Source: an uncultured Tateyamaria sp. (GTDB taxonomy: Bacteria; Pseudomonadota; Alphaproteobacteria; Rhodobacterales; Rhodobacteraceae). From it: a DNA stretch of 64,000 bases. The first letter of the stretch is position 1; each line of letters opens with the position of its first letter. The notes below the pieces were generated by a model that did not search any database, was not told the origin of the DNA, and saw nothing but the letters and a program-made list of their open reading frames with translations. Positions 38,380-47,420 of this stretch are shown here, one piece after another. The position numbers were made by a program, and so were the translations under genes. The stretch is taken from the NCBI RefSeq assembly GCF_947503045.1, contig NZ_CANNCF010000002.1:461001-525000 (forward strand), written 5' to 3'.

Positions 38380-38487
38380 TAAACTGTCAATGGCTATTTG
38401 AGACCGCGTTTGTGACCACATCAAAATGCGATTTGCAGGTCGTTATTTCGACGCCAGCGGGTTACGGGGCACAGAACTTTGCACTAC

Positions 38488-38501
38488 CTTGTATCCACAA
38501 G
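38488..38501. promoter_or_regulatory. Inverted repeat upstream of the XRE-cupin gene
   Basis: CTTGT-ATCC-ACAAG lies 29 bases before the GTG start of the regulator gene, a plausible autoregulatory operator. Confidence 0.45.
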
Positions 38502-38529
38502 ATAAATTCACAGACAAAGGGGCGGCTTT

Positions 38530-39084
38530 GTGGACATCGGCAAGAGAATACTGGCCATTCGCAAGGAAAAGGGCATGTCTCAGCGGGAACTTGCCGCACG
38601 GGCCGGTTTGACCAACGGGACGATTTCGCTGATCGAACAGAACAAGACCAGCCCGTCGATCGCGTCGCTAAAGAGCCTGTTGGATGCGATTCCCATGAGC
38701 ATCGCCGAGTTCTTTGCAACGCTCGAAGACTCAAATGACACCAAGATATTTTTCACCGCGGCAGAGCTGACAGAAGTTGCGCCGCAATCCGGTCCTGCTG
38801 CAGTCTCGTTGCGGCAATTGGGTGACGCGACCACACACACGCTCCAGATCCTTGACGAAACCTATCCACCCGATGCCGATACCGGCCCCGAACTGCTCAG
38901 CCACGAGGGCGAAGAAGGCGGGCTGGTCGTGGAAGGCGAGATCGAGATCACCGTCGGCGATCAGGTCAGGGTGCTGGGCCCGGGCGACGGATACCTATTT
39001 GACAGCCGCCAGCTCCATCGGTTCCGTAATGTCGGCAAGACAACCTGCCGGATCGTGAGCGCCTGCACCCCGCCAACCTTCTAA
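38530..39084 (+). CDS. XRE-family regulator with cupin domain (PuuR-like)
   Basis: A 184-residue regulator: helix-turn-helix at about residues 5-60 (IRKEKGMSQRELAARAGLTNGTISLIEQNKTSPSIASL) and a C-terminal cupin (LLSHEGEEGGLVVEGEIEI through GDGYLFDSRQLHRFRNVG). The same architecture is found in PuuR, the putrescine-responsive repressor of E. coli. The start is GTG at 38530. It diverges from gabT, so polyamine- or omega-amino-acid-responsive control of gabT, and perhaps of the TAXI operon, is likely. Confidence 0.88.
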   Translation: MDIGKRILAIRKEKGMSQRELAARAGLTNGTISLIEQNKTSPSIASLKSLLDAIPMSIAEFFATLEDSNDTKIFFTAAELTEVAPQSGPAAVSLRQLGDATTHTLQILDETYPPDADTGPELLSHEGEEGGLVVEGEIEITVGDQVRVLGPGDGYLFDSRQLHRFRNVGKTTCRIVSACTPPTF

Positions 39085-39099
39085 TGCACGCAAGCGCTG

Positions 39100-39837
39100 T
39101 CAGGCCCTGGCCTGCCTCAACTGCGCGACGTAGCACAGCGGCAGGGTTGCCAGATAAAGGCAGTTCGCGGCGATCAGCGTCGGCCAGGGAAAGACCGTCA
39201 AACACATCACCAGCACCATGGCCGCGACAATCGCAATCGGCAGATAGGACCGCGGAATGCTGGCATGTTTGATCGACAGCGTCGGCAGGGTGCTGACAGC
39301 CAGCATCCCGACCCCGATGATGTAGAACGCACGTGCAACCGGCAGGTCCGTATCCTGCCACCCGTGCAGGTGCATGTAGATCGGCAACAGCGCCAGACAG
39401 GCCAGCGCCGGGGCCGGAACGCCGACAAAATGATTGTCCCTTTTCAGGCTCACATCCGTGCTTTTTACAGACAGGTTGAACCGCGCCAACCTCAGCGCAC
39501 AACATACCGCCAGTACCAGCGTCGCCAGAAAACCAAAGCTGGCATAAGGCGTGTCGATATAAAGCGTGTTGTAAAGCAATATGCCCGGAACGATGCCAAA
39601 GTTGAAAAAATCGGCAAGCGTGTCCAGTTCAGCCCCGAACGGGCTGGCTGAATCGAGGAACCGGGCCAGTTTTCCATCCGCTGCATCCAGAAAGACCGCC
39701 AGTAAGATAAAATAGAGCGCCATTTCCACATGGCCCTCAAGGCTCATCCGGATCGAGGACATGCCCGCGCAAATGGCAAAGGCCGTAACAACGCTCGGCA
39801 CAATATGGCGCAGCTTGATGCGGGACGCGCCGCTCAT
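39100..39837 (-). CDS. pssA: CDP-diacylglycerol--serine O-phosphatidyltransferase
   Basis: A 245-residue membrane enzyme making phosphatidylserine from CDP-diacylglycerol and serine. The CDP-alcohol phosphotransferase motif is seen in [26 protein letters not shown], with its aspartates at the right spacing. Several hydrophobic segments follow. The ATG at 39837 overlaps the psd stop (ATGA), so decarboxylase and synthase are co-translated for phosphatidylethanolamine synthesis. Confidence 0.94.
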   Translation of the reverse strand: MSGASRIKLRHIVPSVVTAFAICAGMSSIRMSLEGHVEMALYFILLAVFLDAADGKLARFLDSASPFGAELDTLADFFNFGIVPGILLYNTLYIDTPYASFGFLATLVLAVCCALRLARFNLSVKSTDVSLKRDNHFVGVPAPALACLALLPIYMHLHGWQDTDLPVARAFYIIGVGMLAVSTLPTLSIKHASIPRSYLPIAIVAAMVLVMCLTVFPWPTLIAANCLYLATLPLCYVAQLRQARA

Positions 39838-40526
39838 TCAGGGTGCCCGATGCGGACGCGCGATGGATCCAACAAATCAGCCAGCACCGTTTCCCCGGCA
39901 ACGGCCGTCTGTCCCACCGCGACAAGGGGTGACACGCCCTTGGGCAGGTAGACGTCCAGACGGCTGCCAAACCGGATCAGGCCAAAGCGGTGACCGACGC
40001 CCAAGCTGCTCCCTTCGTTCACGAAACAGACAATCCGGCGCGCCACGAGACCAGCGATCTGCACAACCCCGATCCGGACGCCATCCACTGCCTCGATTGT
40101 GATGCTGTTGCGCTCATTGTCTTCGCTTGCCTTGTCCAGCGATGCATTCAGGAACTTGCCGTGCCGGTACACCACATGGGTCACCTTGCCTGAGATGGGC
40201 GCGCGGTTCACATGGCAGTTGAACACGTTCATGAACACGGACACCCGCGTCACCGGATCATCGCCAAGGTCCAGATCAGCGGATGGGGCGACATCCTCGA
40301 TCAGGGAAATGATGCCATCCGCCGGGGACAGCACCAGCCCCTCTTGCTGGGGCACGACACGCACCGGATCGCGAAAGAAGTAATAACACCACACCGTCGC
40401 GCCCACACCCAGCCAGAACAGCGGCATCCAGACAAAGGACAGCGCAACCGTGATCCCGGCAAAGATCGCCACGAATTTGCGGCCCTCTTCATGCATGGGA
40501 ACCGCAACAATTTTCAGCATATTCAT
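39834..40526 (-). CDS. psd: Phosphatidylserine decarboxylase proenzyme
   Basis: A 230-residue pyruvoyl enzyme converting phosphatidylserine to phosphatidylethanolamine. It belongs to the short Psd type (about 230 residues). The self-cleavage site is the GSS in [23 protein letters not shown], yielding the pyruvoyl alpha chain. The N-terminus has two hydrophobic segments ([18 protein letters not shown] region and [13 protein letters not shown]). First of the two-gene psd-pssA operon. Confidence 0.94.
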   Translation of the reverse strand: MNMLKIVAVPMHEEGRKFVAIFAGITVALSFVWMPLFWLGVGATVWCYYFFRDPVRVVPQQEGLVLSPADGIISLIEDVAPSADLDLGDDPVTRVSVFMNVFNCHVNRAPISGKVTHVVYRHGKFLNASLDKASEDNERNSITIEAVDGVRIGVVQIAGLVARRIVCFVNEGSSLGVGHRFGLIRFGSRLDVYLPKGVSPLVAVGQTAVAGETVLADLLDPSRVRIGHPE

Positions 40527-40668
40527 GAGAAATCTTTCGGGTCTAAACGACAGTGTGCGGCGGCAATTCTGTCAGACATAATCCAATTGCCCAAGGCATG
40601 CACGCGAATGCAGAGGTTATGGCAGTCCATATCGCCGGAACAGGGGCGATCATCGTTTCGGTGTCTTC

Positions 40669-40699
40669 GTCAATGCCCCATCCATGGAGGGGCATTGAC
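40669..40699 (-). terminator. Hairpin downstream of the Sel1-repeat gene
   Basis: Perfect 11-base inverted repeat GTCAATGCCCC / GGGGCATTGAC with a nine-base loop, 45 bases beyond the stop of the Sel1 gene. No T run follows, so it is a possible terminator or mRNA end-protecting structure. Confidence 0.45.
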
Positions 40700-40743
40700 C
40701 GTTCGAATTGCGGCGAAGGCGCATTGCCATCGCCTGCTGTCAC

Positions 40744-41580
40744 TTATTCCGTAACCGTTGCGTCCGTATCCTGCAGCGACCGCGGCGCCACCACTTCGGG
40801 GCGCCAGATCCGTGCGGCGCGCTGCGCCTCGATCACCTGATCAGACTCGAGTTGTTGCTCGACCACCTGCCGGGCCTGCAGCGCATCAGGATGGCCATTC
40901 GCGGCGGCGAGGTTGAAATACTTGTGGGCCTCGACGAGGTTCTTGTCGATCCCCAGACCCACGGCATAGGCCTGCCCCAGGGAAAACAGCCCAACCGGAT
41001 TTCCGAACGAGGCGGTCTTTTGGATCAGGCGCAGGCCTTCGGCCTCGTCTTTTTCAGTGATCTCACCAGCAATCAGCGCCTGTGCCAAAACGTTCATCGC
41101 GCCAATGTGGTCTTGGCCCGAGGCGTCTTTCAGCATTGCGATGCCACCTTCGGCATCCGCCTCCATACCCTGCCCTTGCAGCTTAAGCAGACCGCAATTG
41201 AATTGACCGTTGGCGTCGCCCTGATCGGCAGACCCGCAGAGCAATTCGGCCGCGCGTTCATAATCCTGCAGCACGAATTCACCCTGCAGATACAACAGAC
41301 CCAGACGGTTTTGGGCCAGCGCGCTGTTGCCTTCGGCACCCAGTTTGTAAAGCTCAATCGCCGTCGGCAGGTCCGCCTGTCCCCCCATGCCAAGTTCCAG
41401 CATACGGCCAAGGTAGAAATTTGCATCCGCCTCGCCCGCGTCGGCTGCGGCGGCCAGCTGCTCTGCGGCAACGGGGAAATCCCCGGCCTCAAGCGCGGCC
41501 AGCCCTTCATTCAGATCGGCCAGCACGGCGGTGGAGGTCAGGAAGGTGGCGAAAACCGCCGTGATGAACTTGGATGTCAT
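40744..41580 (-). CDS. Exported Sel1-like repeat (tetratricopeptide-type) protein
   Basis: A 278-residue protein with a cleavable signal peptide (about MTSKFITAVFATFLTSTAVLA) and several Sel1-like repeats, for example EANFYLGRMLELGMGGQADLPTAIELYKLGA-type units and GLFSLGQAYAVGLGIDKNLVEAHKYFNLAAANGHPDAL. Such repeats mediate protein-protein contacts in the periplasm. It is 30 bases downstream of the TpsB gene, so it is probably co-transcribed with the two-partner secretion genes and may assist them; that is inference from position. Confidence 0.85.
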   Translation of the reverse strand: MTSKFITAVFATFLTSTAVLADLNEGLAALEAGDFPVAAEQLAAAADAGEADANFYLGRMLELGMGGQADLPTAIELYKLGAEGNSALAQNRLGLLYLQGEFVLQDYERAAELLCGSADQGDANGQFNCGLLKLQGQGMEADAEGGIAMLKDASGQDHIGAMNVLAQALIAGEITEKDEAEGLRLIQKTASFGNPVGLFSLGQAYAVGLGIDKNLVEAHKYFNLAAANGHPDALQARQVVEQQLESDQVIEAQRAARIWRPEVVAPRSLQDTDATVTE

Positions 41581-41610
41581 TGAGTGTCTTTCCGTTCTTG
41601 TCAGAGTGAA

Positions 41611-43245
41611 TCAGAATATTTTCGTTCCCAGGGTCAGGCGCACACCCAGACCCTGTTTTCTGGCGAAACCGCTTGCTGCAACCGGCAGTGCCAATCCCAT
41701 GTCGAGGGTCATGCGCCCGATGTTTCCGCGCACGCCTCCGCCCACGGACATCATCACCGTATCCACGCCATTGATCTGGCGCACTGTGCCCGCATCGGTG
41801 AAAATATACGGACGCAGATTGGCGAAGTCCATCATCAGCTTGGTCTCGCTTTTGGACTCGAACAATCGGGGTGCGGAGTATTCGGCGCTGAGGGTCAGAC
41901 CGTGATCACCGCCGAACGATCCCGTCTCGAACCCGCGTACCTGCCCGGTGCCGCCGATAAAGATGCGGTGCGCACTTGGCAATTCGTCCGAGGCCGCCTG
42001 CACGGCGGCGCTCACATACAACTGCCCACCATTCTCAAAGCCTCGAAAGTGCCGGGCAGACGCCTCAAAGATGCTGTATCCCCCGCCGCCATCCGCGCGC
42101 CCTTGCGACAATGCAGCGCTCAGCCCGGTAAAGGTACCGTTGCCTATGATGTCACGCGCAACCCCGATGCGGGTCAGCCAGACACCCACCGGAGTCAGCG
42201 ACACACCGTTGGCATAGCGAAAGGTCTTTTCCCGCGCGTGACGCAGCGACAGGCGGGTCTTGCTGTTGGCATTGCGGTTGATCAGAAACGTATAGCCAAG
42301 GCCGACAGAGGGTGTCTGTTCCAGCAATTCGACCGTGGGAGAAATCAGCGAAAGCTGTTCAGAAAATCCAAAACTCAGATCAAAAGTCGCCCGGTGCAGG
42401 GGCAGCGCGATGTTGCCGGTCAGGGCGTTGCTGGACTCTGTACCAGAAAAGCTGATCGACCAGATATCATTGACCTGCAACAGGTTGTCCGCCGTCACGT
42501 TAAAGCTGAGGCGCGGTGCCACTTCCCCGTCCTGCACACTTGTCAAAAGCGACAGGTTGCCCCGCACACGGTCGTCGTCAGCAATTTCCAGCACCAGAAC
42601 TGACCCACCGATTTGCGTGCCGGGCTGAATATCGAGCGCCGTCTGCGCCGAGCCCGGTAGGCTCACCTGATCAAGGCCCTGCTCGAGTGTGCGCAACTCC
42701 AACGGATCGCCCGCCCGCAATCCCAGCGCACGAGACAACCGACTGGCAGGCACATCCGCGACCGGTTGGCCGTTGACCACATAGCTGATCGCAACCGCCT
42801 CGACGAACCCCTCGACCACCACAAGGGTCAGGGTGCCTCCGCTCACATCCTGTTCCGGGATATATGCGCGCGAGGTGATATAGCCGCTTTCCAGATATAG
42901 GTCAGTCAGTGCCTGCAAAAGCTGGTCAACACCGATTGGCCCCATGCAGTCGCGGGCATAGCGGGCAAGGGTTTCGTTGACCAATTCGTCCGCGACCAGC
43001 GTGACCCCTTCCACATTGATTGCCGTGATCGGCAGGCAAAACGCCTCCGCCTCGACCGGATCAACCGGTGTTATGTCGATGGCAAGCCCGGGCTTGGCCG
43101 TTTCGGCAGATTGGCGGGCGGCGGCGCGGGCGGCCTCGTCGCGCACGGTATTGGCTAGTGTCTGCCCGCCCGGACCGACGCCTTGCGCCCATGCCGACGT
43201 TGCGGCAAGTCCCGCGATGGCTGTTAGGACAGCAAGCCAGCGCAT
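41611..43245 (-). CDS. TpsB outer-membrane transporter (ShlB/FhaC/HecB family)
   Basis: A 544-residue two-partner secretion transporter. After a signal peptide (ends near AWAQ) come POTRA1 (LPITAINVEGVTLVADELVNE) and POTRA2 (LTLVVVEGFVEAVAI region), then a 16-strand barrel with the conserved FIGGTGQVRGFETGSFGGDHG loop-L6 motif and a terminal phenylalanine. It exports and folds TpsA proteins across the outer membrane. ATG at 43245 lies one base after the stop of the small tpsA gene, so the two are coupled. It is the only TpsB in the window. Confidence 0.93.
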   Translation of the reverse strand: MRWLAVLTAIAGLAATSAWAQGVGPGGQTLANTVRDEAARAAARQSAETAKPGLAIDITPVDPVEAEAFCLPITAINVEGVTLVADELVNETLARYARDCMGPIGVDQLLQALTDLYLESGYITSRAYIPEQDVSGGTLTLVVVEGFVEAVAISYVVNGQPVADVPASRLSRALGLRAGDPLELRTLEQGLDQVSLPGSAQTALDIQPGTQIGGSVLVLEIADDDRVRGNLSLLTSVQDGEVAPRLSFNVTADNLLQVNDIWSISFSGTESSNALTGNIALPLHRATFDLSFGFSEQLSLISPTVELLEQTPSVGLGYTFLINRNANSKTRLSLRHAREKTFRYANGVSLTPVGVWLTRIGVARDIIGNGTFTGLSAALSQGRADGGGGYSIFEASARHFRGFENGGQLYVSAAVQAASDELPSAHRIFIGGTGQVRGFETGSFGGDHGLTLSAEYSAPRLFESKSETKLMMDFANLRPYIFTDAGTVRQINGVDTVMMSVGGGVRGNIGRMTLDMGLALPVAASGFARKQGLGVRLTLGTKIF

Positions 43246-43246
43246 C

Positions 43247-45127
43247 TCAATCCAGAATCCCGGAAAAGACCCCGAACCCCTGACCGTTGGCACGGATCAC
43301 CTCTGGCGGGACGGCGACAATCTCGGCCTCCGCAAGGCTGTCCAACAATTCATTCGGCGACACATCGGTGCCCACAAACCGTAACGGACCGGTGCGCGCG
43401 ATCATCGAAAATCCGAAATTCGGCGCAAACAATTGGCCAGTCTCATAGGTCGCAAAACGCCGCGTCCGCTTGCCAAAGAACAGGGTGCTGGGACCACGGG
43501 GCAGCGTGTAAAAGCTGTCATAGCGCAGGGGCTGGAAATCAATGGACGCCGCATCAATCGACAGCCCCGAGGTCGCGCTAACCGTGCCGCCGATATTGCG
43601 GAACGCGCCGCTCAGGTCGGCAGAGATGGTTGAATCAGATTCGATCCCGCCCCCAGAGAACCGGAAGGCACCCGTGGCATAGCTGCGGCACAAAAACAGG
43701 AAACAGCTGCGGTTCACCTGCACCTCGCCAATGCGCTTGAGGGTGTTGGTCACATCTCCGCCCGCCAGCGACAGACCGCTGCCAGCCCGGATCAGCCCGC
43801 CATCATTGTGCAGGTGATTGGCCGTGATGCTCAGCGTGCCATCCGCCTGCAAGGTCGCCAGGTTGAGCCCGGCAATCGGTTCATTTCGCGCATCGGTGTT
43901 CAGCACGTTGTGCAGCGTGCCGCCGACCGCGATCTCGGTGTCGCCCCGGCTTTGCACAAGCCCGGTATTGTTGGTGAATTCACCACCAAGGCGCAGCACG
44001 ACGTCCTGTTGCGCGCGCAAAACGGCGATATCGGCCGCGCTGCGGCTGGTCAGGCTCAGCGACGCGGCGGAGACGGTCAGATCCTCCAGCGCCTCGATTG
44101 TGCCTGCGGTGATCGACAGCGACCCGCCTGCGTTCAGGGCGATGTCGCCGGCCGCAATATCCGTATCGGCCAATGACATCCCCGCCACGGCCTCAAGGTC
44201 TGCACCCTCGAAATCCGACCCAATGGTCGTGTCGGTGGCGGCAATCTCGTTGCCCTTGATCTTAACGCCCGTCAGACCGCGGATGGTTGCGCCACCCAGC
44301 GATATCCGTCCATCCGCCGTCATCGTGAAATCCCCGGCCGAGGCGAGACCCTCACCGGCCATGACAACCCCGGCCCCGCGGCCATCCGCCGTCAGGGTCA
44401 GCCGACCTCCAGACACCATCGCGCCTTCAGTCAGGGTCAGGGACACTGCGTCGCCCACCGGCTGGCCGCGTCCGGTAAGGGCGAGGTACCCGTCAACATC
44501 AACAGACACCGCATTGGGATCAAACGTCGCACCTCCGGCCCCGGCGATTGCATTGAACCGCAAAAAGGGCGCACTTCCGGATTCACCCACGGCCCCGCTC
44601 ACGCGGATGCTGCGCGCGATCAGGTCCAGACGGCGCACATCGGCGACCACCCCGGCAGAGCCCACCTCGATCGCGCCGCCACCCGGAGCCACTTCATAGG
44701 CCAGCGTCCCGGCCTGGCGCCGCCCCGCGACCATCGCCAGTCCGCGCATGTTCTCAAACCGCGCACCGTTCAGCAAAAATCCATTGGGGTTGGCCACGAT
44801 GACATCGGCCCGCGCACCCAGCACTTCCAGCGTGCCTTCCATGCGGCTGGCCTCGCGCCCGGTGACATCCGCCACAATCGCGCTGGCCCCGGTCGAAGTG
44901 TTGTCAAAGGCGGCGCCAGTCGTGGGCACGTTGAAGCGATCAAAGGAATTGACAGACACGCCATTGCTGGGCGGCGCAATCTCAATTTCGATCCGCCCGC
45001 CTGTCCCTGACCGAAGAGATGTTGCAGTTTGCCCGTCTAAAGTTATGCTCTGCGCCAGCGCGGGCATCGATGTGAACATCGCGGCACAGACAGTGACAAG
45101 GGCAAGCAGTTCCTGCGAAGATTTCAT
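43247..45127 (-). CDS. TpsA exoprotein, filamentous haemagglutinin N-terminal (TPS) domain
   Basis: A 626-residue secreted protein. The signal peptide ends at PALAQ, then the TPS domain starts SITLDGQTATSLRSG, with IAPPSNGVSVNSFDRFNV and VIVANPNGFLLNGARF, the classical TpsB-recognition landmarks. The rest is predicted beta-helix repeats with many Asp-Gly/Ala-Gly turns, ending without a toxin-like tail. Small TpsA proteins of this kind serve as adhesins or haemolysin-like factors; role unknown here. Coupled to the downstream tpsB. Confidence 0.9.
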   Translation of the reverse strand: MKSSQELLALVTVCAAMFTSMPALAQSITLDGQTATSLRSGTGGRIEIEIAPPSNGVSVNSFDRFNVPTTGAAFDNTSTGASAIVADVTGREASRMEGTLEVLGARADVIVANPNGFLLNGARFENMRGLAMVAGRRQAGTLAYEVAPGGGAIEVGSAGVVADVRRLDLIARSIRVSGAVGESGSAPFLRFNAIAGAGGATFDPNAVSVDVDGYLALTGRGQPVGDAVSLTLTEGAMVSGGRLTLTADGRGAGVVMAGEGLASAGDFTMTADGRISLGGATIRGLTGVKIKGNEIAATDTTIGSDFEGADLEAVAGMSLADTDIAAGDIALNAGGSLSITAGTIEALEDLTVSAASLSLTSRSAADIAVLRAQQDVVLRLGGEFTNNTGLVQSRGDTEIAVGGTLHNVLNTDARNEPIAGLNLATLQADGTLSITANHLHNDGGLIRAGSGLSLAGGDVTNTLKRIGEVQVNRSCFLFLCRSYATGAFRFSGGGIESDSTISADLSGAFRNIGGTVSATSGLSIDAASIDFQPLRYDSFYTLPRGPSTLFFGKRTRRFATYETGQLFAPNFGFSMIARTGPLRFVGTDVSPNELLDSLAEAEIVAVPPEVIRANGQGFGVFSGILD

Positions 45128-45194
45128 GTTTTGAACCCCTGAACATCACCAACATCGCGTGAACTCGCAGAACGTGTAAAGGACCCCAAAAATC

Positions 45195-45692
45195 ATGGCA
45201 AGGCTATTCAAAGTTGTACGATCCACGTGCGTACACGCTGTTGCTGTCGTGCTTGCGATGGCCGCTCAACCGCTTGCGGCGCAGGACCAACCAAGCACCG
45301 GAGACTGGCAGGCAATCTGCGACGATCAGGGCTGCCGCCTGGCCCAAAGCCTCGTTCTGGCGCAGTCCGAAACCACGGTTCTGATGGCCCGCGTCTTTGA
45401 CAGCGCAACGCCAACACTGGTGCTGACCGTGCCGCTGGGCAGCTTTCTGAAACCGGGTCTGCTGATGGCCATCGATGACGGGGCACCAAGGGCCTTCGCA
45501 TTTGAAATCTGTGATGAGTTTGGCTGCCACGCAGGTGTGCCTCTCGATGACGGGTTGCTGCGTGATCTCAAACGCGGGCTCAAGGCCGAGATCGCCTTTG
45601 TCGACGGCACCCAGGAACAGGTGTCCCTGTCGCTGTCACTGGTCGGCTTTACCAACGGCATGCAGCGCCTGACCGAGGCGCGCAGCGAATGA
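45195..45692 (+). CDS. Invasion-associated locus B (IalB)-like exported protein
   Basis: A 165-residue periplasmic protein with a signal peptide ending near LAAQ. It matches the IalB family: TGDWQAICDDQGCRLAQSLV at the start of the mature protein, then LTVPLGSFLKPGLLMAIDDG and AFEICDEFGCHAGVPLDD with conserved cysteines. In Bartonella IalB aids erythrocyte invasion, but in free-living marine bacteria the role is unknown. It diverges from the tpsA gene and overlaps the next gene by ATGA. Confidence 0.87.
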   Translation: MARLFKVVRSTCVHAVAVVLAMAAQPLAAQDQPSTGDWQAICDDQGCRLAQSLVLAQSETTVLMARVFDSATPTLVLTVPLGSFLKPGLLMAIDDGAPRAFAFEICDEFGCHAGVPLDDGLLRDLKRGLKAEIAFVDGTQEQVSLSLSLVGFTNGMQRLTEARSE

Positions 45693-46492
45693 TTTCGCGG
45701 CGCACGTTTCTGTCCGGCACCGCCGCCTCCGCCCTGCCCCTGCGCGCATGGACCGAAGACCTGACCAGCGGCGACATCATCGAGACTGCCACAGGCAAAA
45801 CGCTCGGATTTCAGGAGCTGCTTGACCAGCTTGAACAGGCGGACACGATCCTGATCGGCGAACGGCACGGCTTTGCCCCTCATCAGAACCTGGTCGCCCT
45901 GATCCTCGAAGAACTGGCCTTGCGCGGACGCTTTCCGACCCTCGCTCTCGAGATGCTGGAACCCGCCCAAATGCCCGCGCTGGAGGCCTACCGGGCGGAC
46001 AACCCCGAATATGTAGGCGCATTGGGCGCTGCACTCGACTGGGCGAATACCGGCTGGCCGGCATGGAGTTTCTACGAGCCGATCTTCCGCGCGGCGTTCC
46101 GGGCGAAGCTGGACGTGGTGGCGGCGGATTTGCCGAGAGAGGAGCAGCGGGACATTGACCAAAACGGCGAAATCGTTCCGTCACAGTTTTCATGGTTGAT
46201 CGACTATTGGAAACCTATTGTAGCATCTATTCAGTGCAATCCGATTTCCGACCGATGGATCGAAAATGTTGCCACCAGACAGACGGTCCGGGATCGACAC
46301 ATTTCTGCTATGATTGTACAAGCGCACAGTCCATTGGTCGCTCTTGTCGGGAACCGCCATATGGAACCAATTGAAAAACTCTTAACTGCGCGGGAAAGTA
46401 CCGCGACAACAGTAGGGCTTGGGATGCTGGACGGGTATACCCCAGGCTTCCTTTGGCACGACGCTTCTGCTCAAGGTCCATCAAACTGCTGA
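45689..46492 (+). CDS. ChaN-family haem-binding lipoprotein-like protein
   Basis: A 267-residue protein of the ChaN/Tiki superfamily. The conserved N-terminal motif ADTILIGERHGFAPHQNL carries the Glu-His pair, followed by FPTLALEMLEP and near the end ALVGNRHME. An N-terminal SRRTFLSG looks like a Tat signal. These bind haem or are metal-dependent hydrolases. Overlaps IalB by ATGA. From about 46190 the base composition falls to lower GC, unlike its own first two thirds, and its 3-prime end overlaps the convergent immunity gene by 12 bases. Confidence 0.82.
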   Translation: MISRRTFLSGTAASALPLRAWTEDLTSGDIIETATGKTLGFQELLDQLEQADTILIGERHGFAPHQNLVALILEELALRGRFPTLALEMLEPAQMPALEAYRADNPEYVGALGAALDWANTGWPAWSFYEPIFRAAFRAKLDVVAADLPREEQRDIDQNGEIVPSQFSWLIDYWKPIVASIQCNPISDRWIENVATRQTVRDRHISAMIVQAHSPLVALVGNRHMEPIEKLLTARESTATTVGLGMLDGYTPGFLWHDASAQGPSNC

Positions 46493-47044
46493 ATGCTTTT
46501 TCTGTGCGATTTCGATTGCCCGATCCACATAGTCAACTGTTATGTAGGGTAGAAACCCGGATTTGTCTCCATCCTCGAATCTACTCTTGATCAAATTGAG
46601 CGTTTCATTTTCCTGGCAAACAGCCAATGCAGCAAGATGGTGTAGCGGACCTGAGCCAAACTCGGAGTATTGTGTCACTAGCTTTCGGACAGTTTCATCC
46701 AGATTCCGCTGAGACCACCACTCCTGAAACTCAGTTTCCATCCCGGCAAAATCTTCGTCGATATATTCGGAACGGCTCCGAACAATCCGGCATTGCTCAA
46801 TGGGTTCCTGCGCGGGCACTCCATCACCTGAGATCTTCGCCACAGCATGATTGAACCGTTCCGGCGCGGCCGAGCAAATAAATGTAACTCTTGTTTCACC
46901 CCGTGCTGGACGCGCCTGGATGATGATCTGCGCCTGTTCAGCAGCTTTGGATGTTCGCGCCACAACTTCTGTTTTGTCTCTGGAAATGGTCCATCCCCGT
47001 CCCGACAAAGATATTGCAGCTTGGTCGACGACCTCCTTCGTCAT
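46481..47044 (-). CDS. Putative CdiI-type immunity protein (hypothetical)
   Basis: A 187-residue cytoplasmic protein with no family recognised. Its ATG at 47044 overlaps the stop of the giant exoprotein gene (ATGA), the typical position of an immunity gene for a C-terminal toxin. The base composition is low in GC, like the toxin region before it and unlike most of the window. It is rich in acidic residues (DEDFAGMETEFQEWW), common for nuclease immunity proteins. The role is inferred from context alone. Confidence 0.7.
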   Translation of the reverse strand: MTKEVVDQAAISLSGRGWTISRDKTEVVARTSKAAEQAQIIIQARPARGETRVTFICSAAPERFNHAVAKISGDGVPAQEPIEQCRIVRSRSEYIDEDFAGMETEFQEWWSQRNLDETVRKLVTQYSEFGSGPLHHLAALAVCQENETLNLIKSRFEDGDKSGFLPYITVDYVDRAIEIAQKKHSAV

Positions 47045-47420
47045 TGCCCATTCAATCCTGGAAAGCTCTGTTCGTAGATATTGATACCATTCGGGTAGCC
47101 TTGATCCCTCAACCGCACACCGGGCCGCAGACCCAAAGAACGAGCAACATCCCCGGTTGGAATGGAAGAACCATTCCGGATTTGCGGATAGATCAAGGTC
47201 TGATTGGTAGAAAGGGTAGCATTCCCGGTTTTCACTTCAATGATCCCAACGATCCGTCCCGATGATGGGTCGCGATAAACAATGTCAGGAAGACAGTAGT
47301 CTGGGCCGCAAGAAGCATGGAACCGGACGTCGTTTGCAACTTCATAACCCAAATCTTCGAGCTGCAGCGATATGTCATCCACATAAGCCTGATGATGCGC
47401 GCGTTGATCGCGAAGCGGGT
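47041..47420 (-). other. CdiA C-terminal toxin domain, PD-(D/E)XK nuclease-like
   Basis: The last 120 or so residues of the giant protein (from RAHHQAYVDDISLQ) form an alpha-beta-beta-alpha-like core. An aspartate at 3887 in LPDIVYRD and E3903-x-K3905 in IIEVKTG are spaced as in restriction-endonuclease-fold enzymes. A cysteine pair (HASCGPDYCLPD) flanks the first catalytic residue. A DNA- or RNA-cleaving toxin is the natural reading. Lower GC than the gene body suggests the tail was acquired separately. Confidence 0.7.

Noticed and set aside
40543..40743. Small minus-strand frame between psd and the Sel1 gene
   Set aside because: It covers the hairpin at 40669-40699, has no ribosome-binding site and no recognisable product.
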